Origin: Pseudanabaena sp. lw0831 | Lineage (GTDB): Bacteria; Cyanobacteriota; Cyanobacteriia; Pseudanabaenales; Pseudanabaenaceae | DNA length: 64,000 nt | Assembly: GCF_016584665.1 (NCBI RefSeq) | Contig: NZ_BBJB01000003.1 | Coordinates: forward strand, 28,815 to 92,814 | Direction of reading: 5' to 3' | Shown here: positions 8,781 to 18,093 of the stretch, piece after piece | Layout: every line of letters begins with the position of its first letter | Numbering within the stretch: the stretch's first letter is position 1 | Position numbers and translations under genes: made by a program | The notes under the pieces: generated by a model | Told to the model about the DNA's origin: nothing | The model's input: only the letters and a program-made list of their open reading frames with translations | Database searches by the model: none

Positions 8781-10041
8781 GAGCATCAGGTAATGGCGCG
8801 ATCGGCGCTCCATTCCGTAATTGGAGAATACCTGCAACGACAATCTGATCTTTGGGATTTAAACCTTCTAATACCTCTTGTTTATTGCCAGAGATTTTCC
8901 CAAGCTTAACTGGTTTTTGATTAGCAATTAGAGATTTTCCATCGGTTGGACTAGGCTCTGCAACGAAGATAAAATCTTGCCCTCCAAGACGGGAAATTGC
9001 CGAAGTTGGCACTAGTACACCAGCACGGGAAGCCCAAATTAATCGCGCTCTCACAAACTGATTAGCTTTTAGTTGATTAGTTCCATTATTGAAATTAGCT
9101 TTTACCAAAACCGATTGGCTTTGAGGATTGATATTCGGGGAAATAAAAGCGACATTACCTTTGACTAGGGGCTTATCCTGAGCATCTAACAACTCCACAG
9201 GCATTCCAATCTTTAATCGTGGTGCGTTCTCAATGGGGACCGAAATCTGAACTTCTAATACTTGATTTTGAGTTACGGTCGTTAGTTGTGTCGTGCTATT
9301 AACATTATCACCAACTTTAATGGGAATATCGCCAACAATACCCGCGAAAGGAGCTGTTACCGTATAAAAATCTAGCTGCACTTCTTCCTGCACAGCACCA
9401 GCTCGATTTTCTTCGATTCTAGTAGCGGCGCTATTAATACTTGCTTGCTGAGCATTAATCTGAGCATCAATTTGACCTAGCTCGGCTCTGGCATTTCTCA
9501 AATTATTAGAAACTTCATCGAGTTTTTGCCTAGCGGTTGCACCCTGTGATGTTAAATCAGCATAGCGCTTGTACTCTTTTTCATTAAAATCAACGCTAGA
9601 TAAAGTTGATTCTTTGCGAGCACGTAACTGGATAAGCGTAGCTCTAGCACTTTCAAAATCTGCCTGTGAAGTTGCCACGGCTGCCACCGATCGCTGCACG
9701 ACTGCTTGTTGTTTGGTAGGATCTATTCGTAAAATTGCCGCACCTGCTTCTACGCGATCGCCTGCCTTGACATAGATCTCCTGAACATAGCCATCAACTC
9801 GTGGTTGCAGAGTCACTGACTGGCGCGATTGCAAATTGGCGACATAATCGGAACTATCTGTGACTGTGCCTGATTCTACAGAAGCGATCGGTACAGGAAC
9901 AGCTCCAAATTCGCTACCTTTAGGAGCATTTGCAGAGCAAGAAACCAACAAAGTAACGATTACAGCAACTAAGCCCTTGCTCAATGATTTATCTAATCGG
10001 TTATTCGACAATTGCTGTCTTCGGACTTTATGTTTAATCAT
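8770..10041 (-). CDS. RND efflux membrane-fusion (HlyD/AcrA-type) lipoprotein
   Basis: Periplasmic adaptor of a tripartite efflux pump, 423 residues. The N-terminus has a signal ending in the lipobox LVSC (Cys 35 from the chosen start), so it is probably a lipoprotein. Barrel-sandwich halves (LQPRVDGYVQEIYVKAGDRVEAG and FYTVTAPFAGIVGDIPIKVGD) flank a helical hairpin, followed by the beta-barrel and membrane-proximal parts. The ATG at 10041 is chosen over an in-frame TTG at 10053. No RND pump gene adjoins it; the only RND gene here is at 30645, so it is an orphan adaptor. Partner and substrate are unknown. Confidence 0.9.
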   Translation of the reverse strand: MIKHKVRRQQLSNNRLDKSLSKGLVAVIVTLLVSCSANAPKGSEFGAVPVPIASVESGTVTDSSDYVANLQSRQSVTLQPRVDGYVQEIYVKAGDRVEAGAAILRIDPTKQQAVVQRSVAAVATSQADFESARATLIQLRARKESTLSSVDFNEKEYKRYADLTSQGATARQKLDEVSNNLRNARAELGQIDAQINAQQASINSAATRIEENRAGAVQEEVQLDFYTVTAPFAGIVGDIPIKVGDNVNSTTQLTTVTQNQVLEVQISVPIENAPRLKIGMPVELLDAQDKPLVKGNVAFISPNINPQSQSVLVKANFNNGTNQLKANQFVRARLIWASRAGVLVPTSAISRLGGQDFIFVAEPSPTDGKSLIANQKPVKLGKISGNKQEVLEGLNPKDQIVVAGILQLRNGAPIAPLPDAPKK

Positions 10042-10082
10042 GAATATTGGCAAATTCTCGCTGACGTATCGGTTCTCTTTGC

Positions 10083-10194
10083 ATCTAAGTAGCTAGGCAT
10101 AATTAAAAACCCAGAGCCGAAATATGTACCGCCCCGCTACGCGGGCGGTACATATTTTGGGGTTTTATATTTAATTGTGCCTAGCTACTTAGAT
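10083..10194. repeat. 112-base nested palindrome
   Basis: Outer arms ATCTAAGTAGCTAGGCA (10083-) and its reverse complement ending at 10194 enclose a second hairpin, TATGTACCGCC..GC TAC GC..GGCGGTACATA. Both halves pair with few mismatches. It lies between the efflux gene start and the chlG 3' end, so it is either part of the efflux promoter region or a terminator. Confidence 0.75.
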
Positions 10195-10246
10195 GATAAA
10201 CAACATTGATCATCACTAAATCACCCTGTAGGAGCTATTTTCCTTC

Positions 10247-10283
10247 AAACATAAAGGTGGCGCAAAGCGCCACCTTTATGTTT
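10247..10283 (-). terminator. Perfect hairpin, 17-bp arms, loop AAA, at chlG end
   Basis: Arms 10247-10263 and 10267-10283 with core GGCGC AAA GCGCC. It touches the chlG stop codon (10283-10285), so the gene ends at the base of the stem. Confidence 0.75.
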
Positions 10284-11269
10284 TAGATACCCGCATGTCC
10301 CATGGCGATACCTGCAACTAGCATCCCAATTACAAGGAATGGTTGAGCGCTGGCTTGATATTTCACATCATTCTTGAGCGGATCGCGCAGGAAGTACATG
10401 TCTTGGAAAGTAATCTGCGGAATTACTAACAGCACAATCAAACTGGCTAATAGTTGTTCGCCAACAGTAACTAAATAAATGGCAATCCCAATTTGGAAAA
10501 CATCGATCGCAGTTGCCGATATCAACGCCGCCTTCTGCACACCAAAAATCACTGGCAAAGATTTCAATCCTAACTCGCGATCGCCTTCAACGCTTTTGAA
10601 GTCATTGACGACAGCGATACCTAAACCCGCAAGGCTATAGAAAAGGGTGACTGCTACAACTGTCCAGTTGAGGGTTCCATAGAGTGCATGACCAGCCCAC
10701 CAAGGCAAAGCGATATAACTTGCGCCGAGGGCATAGTTACCGAGCCATCCATTCTGCTTGAGCTTTAAAGGTGGCGCAGAATAGATGTAGGCAACAAATG
10801 AACCACCAAGCGCTAATTTTGTCATGATAAAGTCTGCATGACCAGCGGTGACATCGAGGATAGCCGCTACAGCAATGCCCGACAGCCACAAAATCCAAAT
10901 CTGCGCAATGACTTGCTTGAGGGAAATTGCTCCCGATGGAATCGGACGATATGGCTCGTTAATTGCGTCAATTTCGCGATCGTAGTAATCGTTAATCGTC
11001 TGGGTATAGCCCGTCAGTAGGGGCCCTGACATGAGCATACAAAGTAGCGATCGAAATACATTTTCAATCGACCATGTAAAATCACCAGAGGATGCCGCGC
11101 CGCAGAGTACGCCCCACATCAGGGGTATCCATGTAATCGGTTTCATCAGTTGCAGGCGGATCTTCCAGATTGAAGCTCCTTGTACGTCCGCACCTTTCAT
11201 TCCGAGCATTTGGCGGGTACGGGCTTCGCGAGACTCGCTCGCTGGTACGTCAGGGGTTGGAGACGACAT
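10283..11269 (-). CDS. chlG: Chlorophyll a synthase
   Basis: Membrane prenyltransferase that esterifies chlorophyllide with phytyl or geranylgeranyl diphosphate, the last step of chlorophyll a synthesis. The UbiA-family motif NDYYDREIDAINEPYRPIPSG is present, as is the second aspartate-rich region NDFKSVEGDRELGLKSLPV. It has about eight or nine hydrophobic segments and 328 residues, normal for ChlG. The N-terminal region up to GADVQGASIWKIRLQLMKP is cytosolic. It is a single gene on the minus strand and a strong marker for an oxygenic phototroph. Confidence 0.97.
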   Translation of the reverse strand: MSSPTPDVPASESREARTRQMLGMKGADVQGASIWKIRLQLMKPITWIPLMWGVLCGAASSGDFTWSIENVFRSLLCMLMSGPLLTGYTQTINDYYDREIDAINEPYRPIPSGAISLKQVIAQIWILWLSGIAVAAILDVTAGHADFIMTKLALGGSFVAYIYSAPPLKLKQNGWLGNYALGASYIALPWWAGHALYGTLNWTVVAVTLFYSLAGLGIAVVNDFKSVEGDRELGLKSLPVIFGVQKAALISATAIDVFQIGIAIYLVTVGEQLLASLIVLLVIPQITFQDMYFLRDPLKNDVKYQASAQPFLVIGMLVAGIAMGHAGI

Positions 11270-11329
11270 ATTTACAAAAATTTATAGACTTGCGGTTGAT
11301 TATAGCCCGTAGTAATACTTTGGCGATCG

Positions 11330-11959
11330 CTATAACTTTGATTTCAAGTACCAAATGGCAATCTGGCAATACTCACTGTAGTAAACATTTACATCTTTAT
11401 CACTCAACTCATTGATAACTTTTTGTCGGATATTTTTAGTCCAAGTTTTATCTGGAAATTTTTTCCGAAGTTGCTCAAGCACAACATCAAGTGCAACTTT
11501 TCGATTCTTTTTTAGGAAATCCAGATTTAAGTTTAAAGTCTCATTCAAATCGTGATTGACTGATACATCATCGGAATAAATCTTACCGTCAGGACGATAT
11601 TTGACTAAGTTTTCACAATTTTTATCACCTTCGATTGGATTGATCGTAATTTCACGATCTCCTTTTCTTGTATCACAATGTTGGTTTTGAGGACGCGCCC
11701 CTTGATTCCCCATGCAAGCACCCAGCAAATTTCTGTAGTCGAGTTGTCGAGATTTATATTGGGTTTGTGATTGCCAATGTTCTATCTTCATCTCATCTAA
11801 ATTGATACGGCTCATACAGTAGCAACAAATATATCCTTGCTCTTTTAGTAAAGATTCTCTGAGTTTATCTTTGTCAGGATAGTTGTCATAGTTAGCATTA
11901 GACTGTAATCGATGTTCTACAAGGGATCTAGGCTCTGATTGTTTAATGATCTTTTTCAT
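11330..11959 (-). CDS. ptuB: HNH endonuclease of a Septu-type system (PtuB-like)
   Basis: A 209-residue HNH nuclease of the kind seen in Septu and in some retrons (TIGR02646-like). The zinc/HNH region reads YICCYCMSRI, then KIEHWQSQ and DYRNLLGACMGNQG, followed by a cysteine in QHCDTRKGD and the INPIEGD segment. The start overlaps the end of the ATPase gene by ATGA (11956-11959), giving a coupled two-gene operon. No reverse transcriptase is adjacent, so it is read as Septu and not as a retron effector. In characterised Septu systems the nuclease acts with PtuA to block phage. Confidence 0.8.
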   Translation of the reverse strand: MKKIIKQSEPRSLVEHRLQSNANYDNYPDKDKLRESLLKEQGYICCYCMSRINLDEMKIEHWQSQTQYKSRQLDYRNLLGACMGNQGARPQNQHCDTRKGDREITINPIEGDKNCENLVKYRPDGKIYSDDVSVNHDLNETLNLNLDFLKKNRKVALDVVLEQLRKKFPDKTWTKNIRQKVINELSDKDVNVYYSEYCQIAIWYLKSKL

Positions 11960-13275
11960 TTCACCTTAGACTGAAAACTAATCAGTGTATTTGCCTTAAC
12001 AATCTCCGAGTCATTGTGACCTAGTAAATCAGATAGTTCGTGCAGTAATATTTTGGCTTCTTCGATTTGCCCATCATCAATTTTATATAGGCATTCGGTT
12101 AGTTTGTTTTGAATTTCTATAGGTCTTTCAGTGACTCCCATTAATTCTGATAGAATAGAATTACTATCACGCCCAAAGGTATAGGCATCGGCAGGATACA
12201 CTTGGAAATCTTCAACAATGAATACGTTTTCTTTTTTAACGTTGCTAAGAACCTGAGGTGAGTGAGTTGTAACAATAAACTGACAGTTTGGAAAAGTACT
12301 TGTAAGACGTGGAATAATATCACGCTGCCATTGAGGATGCAAATGCAATTCTATTTCATCAATTAGAACAATCCCTTCACCTTCTAATGCATTTTTTGTA
12401 TGATCTGGATTAGCGATCGCCAATCTTCTCGCAATATCCGCAACCATTACCAGCAAGTTTTTCTCACCATCAGAAAGCTGATTAAGCACTAACTCATGAT
12501 CTTGTTTTTTAAGGACAATCTGCATACGCGATCGCTTAACTTTGAGATCTGTATAATCAGGTAATATTGATAAAATTGCTTGTCTCACAAAGTTTAATTG
12601 ATAGTCTTGATAATTCAAATCACCATCTAATTTAAGCTCTTGTTCTAAATCTTCATTGTGTTTAAACCATGCAAAAAATGTGTGGAAATCAATTTTATAC
12701 TGATTGGTAGCATCTGTATAACAATGAAGTTGAGATGGCTTAGCTCTATTCGGAGACCAAGGATCGCTTCCAGATAAACTATAATGTGTAACTGATCTTT
12801 TGGTAGAATAACAAACTACAATCGGAATGCTTCGGTTTGATTTACTATCTACTTGAGCATGAATAAATTTTTTGAAATTTTCTGCATCATCAAATTTGCT
12901 AAGTTCAAAATTACGCCTAGGTTCTTCGCTACTTGAAGGATATCCAAAAAAGTATAGTAGTTGAAGATTTCTAGAAAATTGTTGCTTTAAATCTGAAGAT
13001 GAGACTGTTAACTCATTTATGGTTTCCCGACACTCGTTAGAAATATCAATTTCTGCAAAACTGGGATTCGAGTCATATAAAGAATCTCCTTTGCCATTTC
13101 TTTGAACTATAAGAACTTGACGCACTAATTCAAATAACAAGTTATCCAGACAATCAATAATGCTAGATTTACCAGAACCGTTCACGCCTATAAAAACAGC
13201 AAGATTTGATGGAAAATCTATGGTGACATCTTTGAAGCCTCTGAAGTTTTGCATCCGCAACTTTTCTATATGCAT
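11956..13275 (-). CDS. ptuA: ATPase of a Septu-type system (PtuA-like)
   Basis: A 439-residue SMC-like ATPase. It begins IEKLRMQNFRGFKDVTIDFP, with Walker A GVNGSGKSS, a signature LSDGEKNLLVMVADIARRLA, Walker B EGIVLIDEIELHLHPQWQ and FIVTTHSPQVLS. These match PtuA and related OLD-like ATPases. It is the first gene of the pair with the HNH nuclease downstream. Base composition is more AT-rich than the chlG and atp neighbours, which fits horizontal acquisition. Family and pairing are clear; activity is inferred from known Septu. Confidence 0.82.
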   Translation of the reverse strand: MHIEKLRMQNFRGFKDVTIDFPSNLAVFIGVNGSGKSSIIDCLDNLLFELVRQVLIVQRNGKGDSLYDSNPSFAEIDISNECRETINELTVSSSDLKQQFSRNLQLLYFFGYPSSSEEPRRNFELSKFDDAENFKKFIHAQVDSKSNRSIPIVVCYSTKRSVTHYSLSGSDPWSPNRAKPSQLHCYTDATNQYKIDFHTFFAWFKHNEDLEQELKLDGDLNYQDYQLNFVRQAILSILPDYTDLKVKRSRMQIVLKKQDHELVLNQLSDGEKNLLVMVADIARRLAIANPDHTKNALEGEGIVLIDEIELHLHPQWQRDIIPRLTSTFPNCQFIVTTHSPQVLSNVKKENVFIVEDFQVYPADAYTFGRDSNSILSELMGVTERPIEIQNKLTECLYKIDDGQIEEAKILLHELSDLLGHNDSEIVKANTLISFQSKVK

Positions 13276-13359
13276 AGCTGCTTTACACCAATAAGCTCAA
13301 TTTTCTATTTATTGTAGCGATATCTGAGAAAAATTAGACTAAGTCACCTGAGAACAATC

Positions 13360-13861
13360 ATGAGCGATATTTTTAATGGAGAATTAACTGACAAGGAGAA
13401 TTTAGGTGCTTTACATGGATATACTTGTAGCCTTCTCGTTATGGCTCTGATGAATTACATCTTACCTAGAGAACTGGGAATTATTCTCGACTCTAGTACA
13501 GCTTTCACGATGAAAAATGGTAACAAGCGATCGCCTGATATTTCCTTTGCCTCTAGAGACAAATTAAAAGGCTTGACCGAATTACCTGATGGCTTTTTAG
13601 ATGGCTCACCCGACTTAGCGATCGAGGTTCTCTCCCCTAACAACACGATCGCTGAAATCGATCAAAAAATTGTGGAATATTTCGAGAATGGCTCAAGATT
13701 AGTTTGGGTGATCAATCTAAAATTACGTTATGTCCTAGTCTATCGCTCAGCCCTAGAACCCGATCGCTTACTCAAGCAGTCTGACTCTCTAAGATGGTGA
13801 AGATGTGATTTCTGGCTTTACAATGCCGTTGTCTGAACTATTTCAAAAGATATCATTTTGA
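13360..13861 (+). pseudogene. Uma2-family (PD-(D/E)xK-like) gene with a frameshift
   Basis: The first 146 residues match Uma2 proteins (DUF820), with SPDISFASRDKL and DLAIEVLSPNNT holding the acidic PD...E residues of the nuclease-like fold. The frame stops at 13800. Skipping one A at 13792 restores the expected C-terminus: DGEDVISGFTMPLSELF and a stop at 13859-13861. A one-base insertion in the CTA-A-G context is therefore likely. Uma2 genes are numerous in cyanobacteria and have no settled role. A sequencing error is possible but would need read data to prove. Confidence 0.8.
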
Positions 13862-13874
13862 ATAACGAGTGAAG

Positions 13875-14387
13875 CTAACTATTGGAATAAGTAAGCTGTA
13901 CTAACCCTGTATCAAAAGTCTGGCAATGCTCCAACTTTAGAGACAAAGTTGGAAGAGGCGGCTGGAACAACACGATACCTTCGCCTAAAATTATGGGATG
14001 GATCGACAGAATCAATTTATCGACAAGATTATTTTCTAAACAGGTTTTAGCGATCGCGGCTCCCCCGACTAGCCAAATATCTTTGCCATTTTGTAATTTT
14101 AAATTTTTAACAAAGCTAACCAGATCGCCAGCAACAAAATTCACATTTTCATCGTGATCGCGTCGCATAGTCCGTGAAAACACAAAACCTTGCTTGCCAG
14201 CATAAGGATATTCCCCAAAGGTTAGAATCTGCTCGTAGGTAATGCGCCCTATCAAAAGGCGATCGATCGACGCGAAAAAATCGGTATAGCCATAGTCTTG
14301 ATCGGTAAATAGCCAGTCAACCGCTCCAGAAGTACGCGCTAAATAGCCATCTAGACTCGACGCAATATATAAAATCAATTGACCCAT
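13875..14387 (-). CDS. Dihydrofolate reductase-like (RibD C-terminal domain) protein
   Basis: A 170-residue protein of the YwjB/YyaP-type RibD-C family. The N-terminal strand and motif LYIASSLDGYLARTSGAVDWL, the RLLIGRITYEQI helix and GKDIWLVGGAAIAKTCLEN (nucleotide-binding loop) are typical, and so is DKLILSIHPIILGEGIVLF near the end. Substrate is unknown for such stand-alone proteins. The ATG at 14387 is chosen; the upstream GTG at 14414 falls inside a palindrome and would add nine atypical residues. It is alone on the minus strand between the broken Uma2 gene and atpD. Confidence 0.85.
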   Translation of the reverse strand: MGQLILYIASSLDGYLARTSGAVDWLFTDQDYGYTDFFASIDRLLIGRITYEQILTFGEYPYAGKQGFVFSRTMRRDHDENVNFVAGDLVSFVKNLKLQNGKDIWLVGGAAIAKTCLENNLVDKLILSIHPIILGEGIVLFQPPLPTLSLKLEHCQTFDTGLVQLTYSNS

Positions 14388-14413
14388 AGCAGAAAATCTA
14401 AGCCTTTTCAGCA

Positions 14414-14496
14414 CAGCAATTCACATTATGAAGCCAATTTTTGGGTTTGCTGCGCCTTCGGCGCAGCAAACCCAATTTTTATAATGAGAATTGCTG
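14414..14496. repeat. Nested palindrome upstream of the DHFR-like gene
   Basis: Outer arms CAGCAATTC(A/T)CATTAT (14414-14429 and 14481-14496) have one mismatch. An inner hairpin has arms TTGGGTTTGCTGCGCC around TTC. It sits in the roughly 310-base gap between the DHFR-like gene and atpD; the rest of that gap (14497-14698) holds the presumed atpD promoter region, where no clear sites could be assigned. Confidence 0.7.
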
Positions 14497-14689
14497 TTTT
14501 CAGGAAACCAACGATCTTTAGAGCCCCATTAAATGATATTTTGAGAAGCGGTTAGCTTTATATCTGAGTGTAAAAAAGTTAAACTCATTAGAGTTTGATC
14601 TTTATGATGTATTGCATTTTCTTGCATATATCTTCTTGCACGTCATTTCATTGCAAATTTTTTAGATTCTGAGTTAGAGGCTGGAGTAA

Positions 14690-16132
<1,443 letters not shown>

Positions 16133-16135
16133 ATC

Positions 16136-16540
16136 ATGACCCTAACTGTAAAAGTAATTGCCCCAGATCAAACGATTCTGGATACTGTCGCAGAGGAAGT
16201 GATTTTACCTAGTTCTTCAGGGCAATTGGGTATTTTGACTGGTCACGCCCCTCTGATTTCGGCGCTGGAAACTGGCGTGTTACGTTTTCGTAAGGATAAG
16301 GCTTGGGCTGCGATTGCTCTTACGGGTGGTTTTGCTGAAGTTGAAGAAAACGAAGTAACCGTTTTGGTTCGTAGTGGCGAATTAGGCAGCACGATCAATG
16401 CTGAAGAAGCGCGGAAGAAACTTGCAGATGCTGAGCAAGCTTTGGCTGGTATTAAGGCTGAAGATAAGCAAGGCAAAATTCGAGCTGAGCAAAGTCTAAG
16501 TCTTGCTCGCGCTAGAGTGCAAGCAACTACTCCTATCTAA
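16136..16540 (+). CDS. atpC: ATP synthase F1 subunit epsilon
   Basis: Epsilon subunit (134 residues) linking F1 rotation to Fo and acting as an intrinsic inhibitor. The N-terminal beta-sandwich is typical (LTVKVIAPDQTILDTVAEEVILPSSSG QLGILTGHAPLISAL, and GGFAEVEENEVTVLV), followed by the two C-terminal helices rich in Ala, Glu and Lys. It starts three bases after the atpD stop and the pair is closed by the bidirectional hairpin at 16541-16605. Confidence 0.97.
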   Translation: MTLTVKVIAPDQTILDTVAEEVILPSSSGQLGILTGHAPLISALETGVLRFRKDKAWAAIALTGGFAEVEENEVTVLVRSGELGSTINAEEARKKLADAEQALAGIKAEDKQGKIRAEQSLSLARARVQATTPI

Positions 16541-16605
16541 ATAAGGTTTTCGCTTTGCGAAAACCTTATAAAAAAAGCACTCACCAAAGGTGAGTGCTTT
16601 TTTTA
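16541..16605. terminator. Double hairpin between convergent atpC and sigma factor genes
   Basis: First hairpin: 16541-16569, 13-bp arms around TTT. Second: about 16570-16604, stem GCACTCACC AAA GGTGAGTGC bordered by seven A and seven T, a good bidirectional rho-independent terminator for the two convergent genes. The first hairpin begins right after the atpC stop. Confidence 0.85.
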
Positions 16606-17808
16606 TTCGATGGGTGTAGCCAAAATCTTTTTGAGGGCGATTAAGCCTTTTTTGAGTTGTCGCGAAACGGTGACAGCGCTAATTCCTAGAGTTTCGGCAA
16701 CCTCACGGTGAGTAAATTCTTTGAGGAATACAAACTCGACAACCTCACGGGTGCGATCTTCTAATAGATCGAGAGCTTGCTGGAGCCGAAGATTATCTTC
16801 TTGGGCAAGTTGAAAACTTTGATATTTCTGATCGGTAACCAGATCACCGATGGATGTCGAATTATCTTCGCTCTGATTGATCGGCGTATCAAGACTGATT
16901 GGCGATCGGTTTTGACAAGCAAGTTTAATGTCATACCATTCACTCACAGTAATACCTAGCTCGTTAGCCACTTCTTGGCTTGATGGCTCCCGTCCAGTTT
17001 CAGTACGCTTATTGCGGATGATTTTACAGCCTTGGTTATAGGTCGTCAGCCAAGCGCGAGGCATTCTCACCGTCGGGCTTTTATCGCGGAGATAATGTTG
17101 GATTTCGCCCTTGATATATGGCACGGCAAAGGAGCTAAAGGCATTACCTTTGCTAACATCAAATCGCTCGATCGCATTAATTAGCCCAATCGATCCAACC
17201 TGCATTAAGTCTTCAAAGCTTTCTTGGCATTGATTTTTCCAATGATAAGCCTCGCGGCGAACCAATCCAATATTCAAGTTTGCAAGTTTGTTTCGCAGCT
17301 TGATTGATGGATTAGCCCGATAGGCTTGCAAAATTTCTAGAGTTTCTTGTTTGCGCGTAATCGTAGTTTGCGGATCAGATTCTTCGGCTTCTTGAGGCTC
17401 ATTCCGATTGTCGAGATACTGTCTTTGCAAAAAATTCTCTAGATGCTGATGAATATGCGATCGAGCAAATTCAGAGAAATTTGGATTTTCCTCAGGATTA
17501 AATTGAATTAATGCTTTTTTTAATCCTTGTTTACCAACTTCGAGTAATTCGCGATCGCTCGATCTGCGTTCCCCAACTCTGTGATTAGATACTCGGCGTT
17601 CATTTCTGTCTGAGCGATCGCTGGAACGGCGCTCGCCAATACTTTTTTTGTTGATTAATGAGGTTGGTAAAGAAGCGATTATTTCACGGATCAAACCCAT
17701 ATGAATTTCAATTAGCTGCCGTTGCAAAGGCTCAGAGGGTGCAATTCTATATCCCCTCAAAAGTGTAACGATGTTTTCATTAGTTAAATTATTTTTATCT
17801 AATGGCAT
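16603..17808 (-). CDS. sigF: SigF-like group 3 sigma factor with an extra N-terminal sigma-2-like domain
   Basis: A 401-residue sigma factor. The C-terminal part is ordinary: sigma-2 (about residues 154-244; EDLMQVGSIGLINAIERFD, FSSFAVPYIKGEIQHYLRDK), sigma-3, and sigma-4 with the helix-turn-helix EVAETLGISAVTVSRQLKKG. Residues of about 12-133 look like a degenerate second copy of sigma-2: TLLRGYRIAPSEPLQRQLIE aligns with EILQAYRANPSIKLRNKLAN, and LLEVGKQGLKKALIQFNPEE with LMQVGSIGLINAIERFDVSK. An arginine-rich insert with two GERRSSDR units splits that copy. The ATG at 17808 has GAGGA upstream; a GTG at 17910 is also in frame. SigF in other cyanobacteria controls pili and motility. Confidence 0.85.
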   Translation of the reverse strand: MPLDKNNLTNENIVTLLRGYRIAPSEPLQRQLIEIHMGLIREIIASLPTSLINKKSIGERRSSDRSDRNERRVSNHRVGERRSSDRELLEVGKQGLKKALIQFNPEENPNFSEFARSHIHQHLENFLQRQYLDNRNEPQEAEESDPQTTITRKQETLEILQAYRANPSIKLRNKLANLNIGLVRREAYHWKNQCQESFEDLMQVGSIGLINAIERFDVSKGNAFSSFAVPYIKGEIQHYLRDKSPTVRMPRAWLTTYNQGCKIIRNKRTETGREPSSQEVANELGITVSEWYDIKLACQNRSPISLDTPINQSEDNSTSIGDLVTDQKYQSFQLAQEDNLRLQQALDLLEDRTREVVEFVFLKEFTHREVAETLGISAVTVSRQLKKGLIALKKILATPIE

Positions 17809-17956
17809 AAGACGAACATCCTCAATGATGCAAGCAGCCAGAAAATATGCCCAATACATTAGAGGAGAACTTTGCATACATGTGCTTGTCTCGATAGTTG
17901 TCAATGACACACAAATTCGTTATGTTGTCTTTTGCCGATGTCCTTAGATTATACAG

Positions 17957-18061
17957 TTACAGCGCTTTACGCTCAAACCCGAATCAATAATTTTTTAAAA
18001 GTGTTGCTTCGCAACACTTTTAAAAAATTATTGTGGTTCGTTTAATCGAAAACTGCTGTAA
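17957..18061. repeat. Composite repeat: conserved leader plus 23-bp-arm hairpin
   Basis: The leader (17957-17980) matches the one at 8636 in all but one base. The hairpin arms 17985-18007 and 18011-18033 are perfect, loop TTC, inner stem AGTGTTGC/GCAACACT. Outer TTACAGC (17957) and GCTGTAA (ending 18061) also pair. It fills most of the gap between the sigma factor start and the moeA 3' end. Confidence 0.7.
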
Positions 18062-18093
18062 CAAGGATCTACTGCCATGAGGGGAAATCATGA

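Noticed and set aside
11330..13275. Reading the ATPase-HNH pair as a retron effector cassette
   Set aside because: No reverse transcriptase or msr-msd-like RNA is adjacent; the RT at 23066 is 10 kb away with its own partners.
13798..13800. Programmed frameshifting to rescue the Uma2 gene
   Set aside because: CTA-AGA is not a known slippery signal and the ParD case next to other broken genes makes mutation or read error the simpler explanation.
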